From positions 8,337,501-8,401,500 of the forward strand of contig NC_134108.1 of the NCBI RefSeq assembly GCF_040939455.1: a stretch of DNA of 64,000 bases. The letters are read 5' to 3'. A model generated the notes under the pieces. The model made no database searches. It saw nothing but the letters and a program-made list of their open reading frames with translations, and had not been told where the DNA came from. Positions 1-12,200 of this stretch are shown here, piece by piece (within the stretch, counting starts at the first letter, position 1; the number at the start of each line of letters is the position of its first letter). The DNA is from Microcebus murinus. Its lineage: Eukaryota > Chordata > Mammalia > Primates > Cheirogaleidae. The translations under genes and the position numbers were made by a program.

Positions 1-84
1 ACAGAACATTTTGGACGTCGTTCCAGAGAAGCCGGGAAAAGAGCTCGTACTCCAGGCGCTACTTAATGCACAATAGTGTCCAGA

Positions 85-365
85 CCGATGCTGTCCAACA
101 GAAATGCAATGTCAGCCAAACACATAATTCAAAATTCTCCAGTAGCCACATTAAAAAAAGAAGTGAAATTTTAATGGTATATTTTAATAATCCAATATAT
201 ATGCAAAACACTAGCATGTCAATATATATCAAAACAAAAATTATTCATGAGATATTTCACCTTTTCATACTAAAGTCTTCAAAATCCAGGGTGTACTTTA
301 CACTCACAGAGTATCTCGATTCAGACTAGCCATGCTTTGGGGACTCAGTAGCCACCGGGGACTGA
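85..365. mobile_element. Probable hAT-Charlie relic (MER5-like)
   Basis: ctgtccaacagaaatgcaat and ccagtagccacatt with AT-rich interior resemble MER5-type elements. Boundaries uncertain. Confidence 0.4.
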
Positions 366-399
366 TGGCCCCTGCATCGGGCAGCAAAGCCCTAAACTG

Positions 400-743
<344 letters not shown>

Positions 744-1239
744 AAAGCCCTAAACTGCTGAGAATCTGTAACAAGTTACTCACTTTACTCAAGGTTTGAA
801 ACCGCCAGGGCCCAACTGGTGTTGCTCAAACTTGACTGTGCGTCAGAGCTCCTGGCTTTGTTCTGGTGCAGCCTGCACTCCGTGCGCCTGAGGTTCGTGG
901 TCCTGACAAGCTCCCAGGTGACATCAGTGCTCCGAGGCCAGAGCGGTGGCCTTGATGGAGGCAGGGCCACCCGCGGAAGCTGGTGAAGGGGTGCAGGGGC
1001 TCCAGTGGGTTGAGTCTCTTCAACGTATGGTCTGGCCCGCTCCTACCGCGACCTGTGCACGCACCGCAGACCCTCACGCAGATGAGAAGTGCAAAATTTG
1101 TCTGAGCCGACACCATTTTACATAAAAAACAGCCAGCCTGAGGCGCGGCCTGGTTACAGGGCCTGCTCTGGACCACAGTCCTTGCCACTGGAGGAGCTAG
1201 CATGTGAACAAAAGGCTGGGCCTCCAGAGACGGGCTTCC

Positions 1240-1371
1240 TTTTTTTTTTTTTTTTTTTTTTAAATAAATTTATGGGGTACAAGTGCAGTCATGTTACATG
1301 GCTATTTTGTGTGGTGGTGCAGTCTGGGCTTTTGGTGTACCCCTAGACAAATGGCACACACTATACCCAGC
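1240..1371 (-). mobile_element. L1 3' end fragment
   Basis: Poly(T) followed by the reverse complement of an L1 3'UTR tail (aatttatggggtacaagtgc, then ggcttttggtgtaccc). Related to the fragment at ~27795-27925. Confidence 0.7.
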
Positions 1372-1547
1372 AGGCTGGGTTCTCACACTGCAGTGCACCG
1401 TGCAACTCATGCACTCATCGAATTCTCAAGGCAATCCGGTAAAATAAAAAGAACCCTGAAGCCCATTTCCCTGATGAGGACCCTGAAGTCCTCGTGAGTT
1501 TTCGTGATTGTCTAAAATCATATAGTAAGTAAAAGAACCATGACTAT

Positions 1548-1892
1548 TGCCATGGTTTGAACGTTTCTGACCCCTCTAAAATTCATGTATTGAAATGTAA
1601 TTGCTAATGTGGGGCCTTTAGGACGTGGTTAAGTCACGAGAACGGAGCCCTAGTGAATGGAGTGAAGCCCTGTATGAGGGAGGGAGGCTTGGCGCGGCAT
1701 TTGGCCCTCCCACCCCTCCCGCCAAGCGAGGACCCTTAGATGCAGCCACCTGGGAGGGACAGGCGTTTACCAGACCCAATCTTGCCAGTGCCTTGATCTT
1801 GGACTTCACAGCCTCCAGAACCAAGAGAAACACATTCTATTGTTTATAAAGTACCCAGTCCGTGGCATATCATAGCACAAACAGGTAAGACA
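1548..1892 (+). mobile_element. MaLR-like solo LTR (MST type)
   Basis: Begins tgccatggtttgaacg, contains aaaattcatgtattgaaa, ctccagaaccaagag and ttataaagtacccagtc, and ends gtaagaca. This is the organisation of mammalian MaLR (MST/THE1-like) LTRs. Family assignment is by memory. Confidence 0.65.
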
Positions 1893-2084
1893 ACTATTAA
1901 TTCAGGTCTCAAGACCCCTCATCCAGGGCTCCAGCTACCACACCACGTATCACAATCCTAGACATAAAGTAAGCATTCAATTAACGTTTTTAAATAAGTG
2001 AATGAATGAAAACACCTGCCTATATACAGAGAATACACTTTAAAACACCACAAAGCAATCTTGGAAATGAGGAACCCAGTGGGA

Positions 2085-2935
2085 AGACTTTTTACACTGT
2101 CCAACTTCAGAACTTACTGCAAAGCTACAGTACTCAAGACGGCAGGGTCTTGGCATGAGGATGAAGAGACAGGCGGAACAGAACAGAGAGCCGAGACAAA
2201 GACCCACACGTACCTGGCCATTTGATTTTCAATAAAGACACTGGCGGAAATGATAGCCCTTTTTAAACAAATAGTATTGAATTAACTAAATATCCATATA
2301 GAAAAAAAAAAGCCTCAATCTCTACCTTACACCATTCACAAATGATGATAATAATTAGCTGCAGCACAGACCTAAACATAAAAGCTAAAATTTTAAAAGC
2401 TTCTAGATAAAAACATAGGAAAGGATATTCATGCCTTGCAGATGGACAAGACACAGAAATAACCATGAAAAAAAGTTTTTTTTTTTTTTTTTGTTTTTTT
2501 TTTTGAGACAGAGTCTCGCTTTGTTGCCCAGGCTAGAGTGAGTGCCATGGCGTCAGCCTAGCTCACAGCAACCTCAAACTCCTGGGCTCGAGTGATCCTT
2601 CTGCCTCAGCCTCCCGGGTAGCTGGGACTACAGGCATGCGCCACCATGCCCGGCTAATTTTTTTATATATATATCAGTTGGCCAATTAATTTCTTTCTAT
2701 TTATAGTAGAGACGGGGTCTCGCTCTTGCTCAGGCTGGTTTCGAACTCCTGACCTTGAGCAATCCGCCTGCCTCGGCCTCCCAAGAGCTAGGATTACAGG
2801 CGTGAGCCACAGCGCCCGGCCTGAAAAAAAGTTTTTAATTAAACTTTATCAAAATTAAACACACCAAAAAAAAATCAAAAGATTATTTTGTGATTAATTC
2901 CTCTCTGTATGTATGATAATGTTCACAACAAGATG
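2085..2935 (+). mobile_element. Old L1 ORF2 3' fragment, split by an Alu
   Basis: Sense-strand L1 sequence (gcaaagctacagtactcaag, ccttacaccattcacaaatg, aagcttctagataaaaacat) interrupted at 2481-2821 by an Alu and resuming afterwards (aactttatcaaaattaaac). Heavily mutated. Confidence 0.75.
2481..2821 (-). mobile_element. Full-length strepsirrhine-type Alu, antisense to the + strand
   Basis: Poly(T) head and full dimer. Perfect target-site duplication tgaaaaaaagttttt (2466-2480 and 2822-2836). Inserted into an old L1 fragment. Almost identical to the copy at 25078. Confidence 0.95.
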
Positions 2936-3122
2936 TTGTAAGAAAGAAAAAAAAACACCCTCAAAGCATAGCAGGGATTTTCCCAGCTCCTAATCTAAGT
3001 AAAACATCACTTCCAAGCTCTATGGTCACATTGCAGTTTATCTCAGGACAACAGCTCATTCCCGCCTCCCTGCATCGTGACAGCCCCGCCCCACACGCCG
3101 GGCACACTGGGGTGAGACTCAC

Positions 3123-3254
3123 GTGTCTTGAGCCTCCAGAGAATGCCCAGCCGGGCGTGGGCCTGGCCGAGAGCTGCCCGCACCTCACGACAGGGAGGGT
3201 AGCACATCTGGGGTCCTCCTGCTTGAGGGGCTTCAGAACGTCCGCCGCGGTGAC
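3123..3254 (-). CDS. SYTL3: SYTL3 coding exon 8 (linker preceding C2A)
   Basis: This 132-nt exon (44 codons, phase 0 to 0) encodes residues 241-284, starting [17 protein letters not shown] and ending FSGGSRH. The acceptor is ttctcctgaag (ending at 3255) and the donor is GTGAGTCT from 3122. DVLKPL.QEDP and FSGG.RH match human SYTL3. The ~20 residues between them align without gaps but with low identity, so this is a fast-drifting part of the linker. The human protein as I recall it has an extra Lys at the junction with exon 7; here no AG precedes the AAG triplet, so that residue is missing. The next exon, which opens the region leading into C2A, lies outside the window. Confidence 0.9.
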
Positions 3255-6200
3255 CTTCAGGAGAAGGAAAAGCAGAATTAATGTCATAGTCTGCGTCCCA
3301 GCTTGGTCCCGTCCGTCACACGTGGGGGCTTCAGCACGCACAGCCCGCACCTACCGCTTGACCATATTCCGACCCCTGGCTGCTGAGCAGGGGGTGAACT
3401 CCAGTCTGGATAAAGGCACACGCCCCCGCGGGGCCCGGCCAGTTTTGTCATGGACGGCGATGGGTGGGTTACTTAGGGATTAGTCAAAGTCTTAACGAAG
3501 CCCAGATTTTAGCCTTGATGACGATCCCGGCGTTTAACCTCGTGAAATAGAGTAGCGGCCTGATAAGCGGAGCTTTAGCTCTAACATGCCCGTCAGAAGG
3601 GAAAAATCAAAATATGTCTCTACATTTTATAAAAATACTTTGCTAACAGTGGACACTTCTATAAGGTATGCAGTTATGCGCTACAGTGACTACCGTATTG
3701 GAAAGCAGAGCTGTGCACGTTGCAGAAGGGGCAGCTCAGAGAGCACATGAAGGAAACGACCACCCCCGGTACTCACATCACGCGTGCTCTCAGCCTCCGC
3801 GAGGCCGCTCAGCTCCTGCAGGCGCGTGCTGAGCAGCTCTATACTGAACCCCCCACTCTGAGTCCTGGGGGTTGGAGGAGGAGGAGGGGCCAGAGGGAGG
3901 AAGAGGAAGAGCCACAATGTCTGCTCTCCAGGGGCTCCCCAGGTAGTAGAAGAGAAACACGCCATTCACGCAGAGGCACCAGCCCAGTCCACGGGGAAGA
4001 GGGAGGGAGGGTTTGTTGAGGGTGGGAGCACCCCCCGGGCGATCTTCAGCAGGGCTGTGACCTGAGGGGTGCGGGGGGCTGGCTGGGGACGTCTCAGAGG
4101 TGTGGCGCCCCAACTGGAGCAGCCCTCATGATGGCCGAGAAAGCAGCATGTTCCTAGGCCCGCAGAGACCCGAGAGGCCAGGACGCAGAGACTGGGTGAC
4201 ATCTGGAGTGTGCAGGGACGCGTGGGGTGGTCAAGGGGACTCTAAACGTGGGCAGAGAGGCCCTCGCCAAAGCCACAGCAAAGGAGACCAAGGGCTGGGC
4301 GAGCCTGCAGCTCTGAAGGGAGGATTTTGAGAAGGAAGCGTGTTCCAAAGGGAGAAAAAAAAGTATGCAGAAAAGCTCAGCTGAAATTAAAGGAATGCAA
4401 AATGTAAGACGTTACCCATTAAATTGGCCAATATTAACATTAAAAGTATAAAGTTTAGTTTTATAAGGTGAAAACAGTTCTGGACCCAGCAAGGCTGCCC
4501 TCCTTGGAGGGGCACGAGGAAGATCCAGGGCAGCGCGACAGGAACGGAAAGAATAAAATGGAGCTAAATGTTAACATAAAGCCTGCGCCTCCTAGGCGTT
4601 TACTGTGGACTGAATTTTGTCCCCCAAATTCCCATGTTGAAGCCCTTACCCCGGTGTGACGATATGCAGAGGTGGGGCCTTTGGGAGGTAATTGGGGCCA
4701 GAGGTCCCGAGGTTGGGCCCCTCTTGATAGGAACGAGAGGATCAGTGCCCCTGTAGGAAGTGACATCAGCCAGCCGATCCTAACCCACACCCGTGTCAGG
4801 AGGCAGCCGTCTGCAACTCAGGACAAGGCCCCCGTTGGACCCTCCACTCCCTGGCTCCCTGACCTCAGACTTCAGAACGGTGATAAGATAAACGCCAGTT
4901 GTTGAAGCCAGCTAGTCTGTGGCACTTTGTTATGGAGCCAGAGATGACTCATACAGTTTTTATTATATGCTTAATTATATTTTTTGAATCGTAACCAAAC
5001 TGATGGCAGAAAGTTCCAAAGAGGAAGAGAACTATCTCTGCGATAGTAATTGCAGGGCACATCGGATTCATGGCCAGGGAAGGCAGTGCTGCTCAGCACG
5101 TCAGGACTCTGGGAAATCTTGAATGAAGCTTAAATACAAACATCAACATGCGAAAATTATCAGAAAAGTCAATACTATTGTGAAGGACATACCTATTTTG
5201 ATGGACTAAGGAATCTAGCTTGGAACTATGTGTGTGCAACTCTTCCCTGCCACGTCCCAAAGGGCTGGCATGGCGGTGTGAGGGTCGGCGCCTACTCAGG
5301 GCGCTGAGATGCGAGCGGCTGCTCACCGATGTTGTTGGCACAGGCATTTTTTTTCCTGCTGTGACTTTTAATGAACTTTGGTAACTATCTAGCTTGTCCA
5401 GATTACAGAGAAAAACATTTGCCCTGAATAAGGTCTACTCTGCATAGAATTATTAAGTTTGTTATATGGGGAGGCTGGAGAAATGTTAGTTTTCATTCAG
5501 TCAAATTACAGATTCTCTGGAACCAAGCGACATGTGTATTTGGGATTTTTGCTGATGTTAGGAAAGATCATAAGGAAATAAGAGAAGGAAGAACTACTGC
5601 TACCACCTCTGAGGCTCCATCTCAGGGCTGTCTTTCAACGTAAGGCCTGACCCAGGTGTAACTTGGCTTGGCCATAGACGTGCTCTGAGCAACGGCAAAT
5701 TCTAGCTGCAAAGCGGCCTACTGCCCCTGCCCTTGGATCTGAGGACAAAGGGTTAAACAGCAGGAAACAACTACTGCCCCTCTCAACCTTTGGGGTGCAG
5801 CCAGCAGGCGGGAAAGAGAAGACAGGAAGGCGGGTGCTGGGTGGAGGCTGCTTCCTTAGATTTCAGGTACCCGTGGGGACAGCTTCCCACGACACAAAGG
5901 AGAACAGAATGAGATAAAGTCATCTTCCTCCACCTCTGTCCTCGACCCCTGCACAGGGACAGCCCCTCCTGACAGTGTTTGATGCCTCCTCCCTGTTAGC
6001 AGGTGCACGTTTTCATGGCCAATACAGATCGAGCACCCATTCACAGGATGTACAGGGAAACCCCACTGGAACGCATGTGAGCATCTATCTCTGCAGGAGC
6101 ATTTTCACAACGTGTGGTTCAAACTTAAGGGTCAGCGGAGTGACGTGGAAGAAACCCCAAGCTCTTTCCCCAGGTGACACCCCTGGTCACCACGTGGATT

Positions 6201-9200
6201 CGAGGAAGTTACCTACTGCACCCGAGGCTCAGGGCAGCCACCTGCAAGCTGAGCACTGACATCCCCGCTTCCAAGAAGGGGTGCCGCATGGCATAACTGT
6301 TGGCAAGTTGCCCCAAGTGTCCTGATGAAACCAAATGCGATTTCTGTGAGCTCACCAGCTACGGCATGTGTAACTGCAGTCTGACCAACGTCCTATTTAA
6401 AAATATACTCCTTATATTTCAACCCAATAATAATAATCATTATTATTATTTTGAGACAGAGTCTCACTTCTATTGCCCTGGCTGGAGTGCCATGGCATCA
6501 GCCTAGCTCACAGCAACCTCAAACTCCTGGGCTCAAGCAATCCTACTGCCTCAGCCTCCCAAGTAGCTGGGGTACAAGCATGCGCCACCATGCCCGGCTA
6601 ATTTTTTATATATATATACTTTTAGTTAGCCAATTAATTTCTTTCTATTTATAGTAGAGATGGGGTCTCGCTCTTGCTCAGGCTGGTCTCGAACTCCTGA
6701 CCTTGAGCAGTCTGCTTCAGCCTCTCAGAGTGCTAGGATTACAGGCATGAGGCACAGTGCCCAGCCTCAACCCAATACTTATTTAGCATTTATAGATCAT
6801 GCCATGATTGCTGAGTACTGCATAAACATTTGGCTAAACTGCTCCTAAAAACGGCCACATCCTCAATTAAGGTGGGGCAGAGAAGGACTGCCAAGAGTCA
6901 CAGGCATGTCCTGCCAAGAGCATGGCAGTGAAGTGGACACATGCGTCACAGAGCATCTACATGGGTGGGGCTCTGCCTTCGGCCTCCCCCGCAACCTCTC
7001 TCCTCTCCCCAACCTCCCTCAGCCCACCAGACACCCCCGGTGGGCGTGGGGGCAGCCTCTGTGCCGAGCATGCACGCAGCAGGGCAGGGTGCGTGCCTAG
7101 GATGCACGTCGTGTCATCCAGATGCCACAAGTTGAGCCTGTGGGTGCTTGGGGTCCCCACCTCCCAGCACATCTCATCACCAATGGGAACGCGCCACGCC
7201 TCCCTCAGCAGGGTGGCGCGGGTGGTCTCCGGAGCTGGCTCTGCCCAGCCCTTGGTCATCTCTCTGTCCCAGTGTCCTCATCTTTAATGGGGACAGTAAT
7301 AGTACAGACATCACAGAGTTGTTTTAAGAATTAAAAAGGTGAAATACCTATTTGAGGGCTTTATACCAAGAACAGCGTGGGTACCTGGCTAACCCCTAGT
7401 CAATGTTATCACCTGGGTGGCCTCACCTGACCCAGGAGGATCAGAGAGTCACTCGCACTTCCAGAACCCCTTCCTGAACACTTTTTCTGCAGTGGTCCCC
7501 ATTTGTCCTCCTCACGTGGATACACAAGGTCAGAATTTAGAATCGTACAGACCCGAGTTCTGCTCCCAGCTCTATATTTTATTGTTTAGGTGATGTTGGA
7601 CAAGTTGGTTAACCTCTCACTAAAACTCAGTTCTTGATCTTTACCACGGGAGTAACGACTTTCTCAGGATTTCTGTAGGAACAGCATGTGACAAAGTGTG
7701 TAAAAAATGCTGCCACCATGCCCAGAACATGGTGCTTCATAAATGCGCGCCAACTCTCTCCTTGAGCAGCTTCACTCAGGGGAAAGGAGTTGATTCCGGG
7801 ACAGCAGTTAGGACGGTGCCTCCGTGGCTGGGAAGCCAGCATGAGCTAACCTTTGTGCTTTAGAATTTCAGAGACTGGCCGGACATGTTTCAGCTCCTCC
7901 AGATGCCTCCCTCCTACAGAGCGGTCTGAGGACCAGCAGCATCCTCCTCACCTGGTCCCAGGGCTCGCCCACGCCCGACCTGGATCTACCCATGTGCAAC
8001 CTGCATTTTAAGCAGAGCCCAAGTGACTCCCACACATCTGCACACTTGAAAGTTGAGAACTGCCTCCAGAGCTCAGCCTCCTCACCAAGCCTGGGTGGGG
8101 TTGAACCCCAGCCCACCACTTCCTGGCTCTAGAACCTTGGGCACTTATCTCTCCGAGTTTCAGTTTCCCTAAACGTGAAATGGGGCTACATGCAATATCC
8201 ACCTGATAGGGAAGTTACCAGAATAAAATGAGACAGCCCAGGTAAAGCTTGGAGAGTCTGGCACATAACAACAAATGCTGGCAATTTAGAAAATATATTT
8301 ACAGGGCAAATTAGATACTATATTATCTCACTGGATGTTTATAAACACTCTGTGCTATGGGCACAACAGGTGTTCATTGCTGTCATCTTCGGTCTGTCTG
8401 GGGACATCTCGAGCGGAGCCCCCGTCCACAGAGAAGGGGTATCCGTCCCATTCTGTTGCCCAGGGCAGTCAGGTCAACCCTGTGAACAACAGTGGGTGGT
8501 GCCCGCCAGCCAGGAGGGCAGCTCAGCAAAACTAGAACCCAGGGTTTCTGGTTCTAAAGTCGGCTTTCCCTCATGCCCCATTGCATTTGCTTAAGGTCTG
8601 GTTCATCCTGGTGCAAAGCCGGAGTAACTCTTTCCCTAAAAGCCTTTATCGGGCGAGCTCTCTCCTGGGGTTTAGACACCTGGGGAAAGAGTCCCCGTCA
8701 AGCTTGAGCTCGACTGTGCAGCATTTACATTTTCAGCAGTTTCAATCAGAGACCTGTGCAGATTTTAACCAAAGATCGTTGGTCTTGAATGGGAGCAGGA
8801 AGGCCTCTTAACCCTCCATGAGGGGGCTGGCAGACCCCAAGAATAGCTCAGCAAGCGTCAGCCCTGCAGGATGCTCTTTGCCCTTGGTGTGGCCTTGAAG
8901 CCAGCAGGGAGCCCAGGGGCGGCGGTTAGGGCCAAGCCTGCCCTGTTCCTAGTGGCTTTCCAGACCGATCTTGAATTCTGACCTTCCCTTAACCAGGCCT
9001 GCCCAAATAGAGGAGCTTGTCATAATGTTTCTCTGACTGCTTAACGTTTTGCTATAAAACAAAAGGAAAAGGAAATCCCCAGAGGAAACGGGCTGGGAAG
9101 CTCTGAAGAGACACATGAAGGTGACTGGCGCAGAGGCCTGAGGGGCCCCAGGTACCCTGGTGGTGACGTTGACAGCAGTGTCAGACTGGCTCCGTCTCTC

Positions 9201-12200
9201 CGTCCGGCCTGCACGCTGCCTGGGGCCCGTGGCCAGAAGATGCTTCTCAGAAGTCATGTCATTCTGGGACTTGGAGAGCTCTAAAAAACAAATACAAGGG
9301 ATGACGGGGGGAATGCACAGCTTTGCAGAGACTTGTGGGAGCCTCTTCTGGGACACCCGGCAGCCCACGGACAGAGGCCCAAGGTCCCAGGAGGGCAAAG
9401 TGCACGGAGGGGACAAAGACAGCACATCCCCCACCAAGCACAGAGGGACCCGGAGGGTGACTCGACACTGTGCTGGACACAGGGCCGGAGAGGACTGGAT
9501 TCCTTCAAGGACCCCCTGTGGTCCCACTGGCCACACGCCTGGTGGGGCAGAGCCACTGTGGGGAGTGTGGGGGAGGGAGTTAAAAGGAAATCTTCCCCCC
9601 AGGCTGCCCTGCTCTCCGGGCCACACACATGCCTGCGCTCACCCAAACGTGGAGTGGCAGCTCCCCCAAACCAGCCGGCTTTTTAGGGCTTCCTTACAAA
9701 GATTTTATAATAACCAAATACTATTTCTTGTAACTCTTTGAAGTGAGGTGAAAATAAGACTTGGGGTGTCCTTATAACTATTTTAGTAAGCAAACCCTGA
9801 AAAGATGACTTTAAAAAAATTTGCAGTATAGCAGTGGTCTAGAGTAAAGATGAGGAAAGCACGAAGGAAGGAGGCCACACCCAGAAGCGAGAGCGCCACC
9901 TTCACGATGGTTTTCCCTCCAAAACCACTTCCTTTCCCGTGTGAGCCTTGCTTCTCTCCAACATGCACCTTACGCCTGTCTCTACCTCGGGGCTGCCCAG
10001 CAGAGATTCAGTGCAAGTCATACATGTGGCTTTAAATTTTACAGTAGCCGCACTAAAAAAGTAAAAAGAGAAAGGTAAAATTCTGTATTTAACGTAATAT
10101 ACCCAAAGTATTACTGTGAAAACATGTAATCAATATTAACATTATTCATGAAAGGCTTTACTTTTGTTTGATCCCAGCGTGCATTTACTGCAGCGCACCT
10201 CATAGCCGGATCTCAGGGGATCCAGACCCCTGTCCGTGTCCTGCCCCACTCATCGGGACAGTATTGTGAGAGTCCCCGTCCTCTCACTGTCAGTCATCTG
10301 CTCACACTGCCCAGGGGCAGGTCTTGGAGCATCTCTGGTGTCCTAGAGGAGAAGAAAATCCAGACACACTCCCCGATCCCCTGGGGGTTCACCCTCCCCC
10401 GGGATGCTGGGATCCTCTCCTCTGACAGCCATGCCGCGTCTCAGGCCTGCCCTCCAGGGCCGCGGGGGCATCTTCCCACACCCGGCAGCTCGAAAGGCAC
10501 TAGCATGTGCCAGGGCCTCAAAGTAGGTGCAGTGAGGCCCCTGCTCAGGTGGCCAAATGCCAGCCTGGGCCGTGCAGGTGTGAGAGGCTCGTTCCTAAGC
10601 CCTCGAGAGGTACAGGCCCCCCCCCACTAACTGATCGGTGTCCCCTAAAACCTGTGTCCATTTAGTCCATTTGAAGTTTGCAGACTAGCAGGGAGGAAGC
10701 GCTTTCCTAAGCCATTCAGATTCTAACACGCAGGCTTATGTCCCGGTACTCCTGGGGGAGAGGAAAAGGGACAGGGAGAAACACAGGTTGCTCCTGGGCA
10801 AGAATCAACGTTCTCAGTCCCTCTTCTCCCTCTCAGGGACTATAACGCTGACAGCGCCTAGAAAGCCACTGACCACAGACAGGGCCGGGACAACTCCTTC
10901 CTCCCAACTGTTCTGGCTTTACCCGGCAACGTGGGCAGCAGCAGAGGCCATAATCCTGTGTCACTGCCCAAACCCCAAGGCGCAAGGCCTCCTGCAGCAC
11001 TCCGGCCATCGCCCCAAGAGTGGGGCCCTTCACAGCCCCTCCCCGCCGGCCCCAGGGGCCCACCTGACCCCCTCCCCGCCAGGGCGCGGCTTCCTCCCCA
11101 CGCCTCTGCAGGGAAACAGGCAACAAAAATGGTCGAGAGGGACATGCAAACAGCTCAAAACCTAAAGCAGCAGGAATCAGCACCCACAAGACAGACGCCA
11201 CACGTCCTGTGGCAGGGACGGGGTGAGGGGCGTGTGCAGCCACATGTCCCATCCCAGCGGAACCAGTGGGAGGCACTCAGGAAGGGTCTGAGGCCTGGTG
11301 GTGTTCCCAGGAGCCACAAAGCGGGTTTTTTTACCCCTGCCTCTGGGCTGAGGAAGGGTGGGGGGACACAGGTCATGGGGCGTGGGAGAGATGCACCCCA
11401 CCCAGGGACTAGCTCTAGCCCACCTGGGTACGAAGCTGTGAGTCCGCCGTGGGAGGAGACTCACGGGCAGGCTGCGGGTGGCTGTCCACAGCCGTGGGCT
11501 TGGCGGGCACGTGCACCCGTCCGCAGGGCCGGGCCGTCCGGCAGGGCGTGTGGCCCCACAGCCGCTGCCCCTTTGGACTTCGTGGCTGAGGGATGGCAGG
11601 GTTGGGGCTAATGCCAAGGCCCTAATGCCACAGCGGCAGTGGTGGGGAGGAACTCACAGAAGCCACGTGGCTTTGGGGAGAGGCTCTGCCTCCAGAGAGA
11701 CAGGCAGAGAAGGAGAAAAGAGTCACCGCCAGAGCTGACAGGGACAGAACTGGAGACTGTCAGAGCCCCCAGGGTGGAAGCGCTGATTCTTAAACCTCCA
11801 GGCGCCAGAGCAAACAGGCCCATGCAATCGATACAGCTGCTCCCTCCCTTCTGAAGGAGAAGGGGACAGGCTGCTGCATGAGACCGTTACCATCTGCTTA
11901 TCCAAAGAGCTGTGTTTTGACGGATTGTCACCATGACACAGCTGAGACAGGGCTTGTGTGGAATACTGATGACTAAACTCAAATAACAATGAGACCATCT
12001 ACGTGCAACTACGGAGAAAGGGAGGCTGAATAGAAGCCAAACAGAAACACAGCAACAGAGAACAGACACCTGAGGACCCCTCACAGCCCACGGGGGGACA
12101 TGAGACAGGGTCTGCTCTCTGGGATTTGCATTGTAAAATAAACAGGGACAAGACTATCTGAGCAGAAAGAACACTGAAAGAGACACGATTCCAAGCAGTG

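Larger units (their letters stand above)
3255..9155 (-). other. SYTL3: SYTL3 intron between coding exons 7 and 8
   Basis: 5.9 kb with a pseudo-exon at 3777-3864, a MaLR-like LTR, one lemur-type Alu and three MIRs. 5.0-6.4 kb and 8.3-9.1 kb show no recognisable element or exon. Confidence 0.65.

Noticed and set aside
8949..9741. Open frames of 225 codons (minus) and 193 codons (plus)
   Set aside because: Only the part at 9280-9156 on the minus strand is real (SYTL3 exon 7, bounded by splice sites). The rest is read-through, and the plus-strand frame is a shadow.
10788..11617. Overlapping open frames of 147 to 226 codons
   Set aside because: GC-rich intron with no splice-bounded exon, no recognised domain, and frames open on both strands at once.
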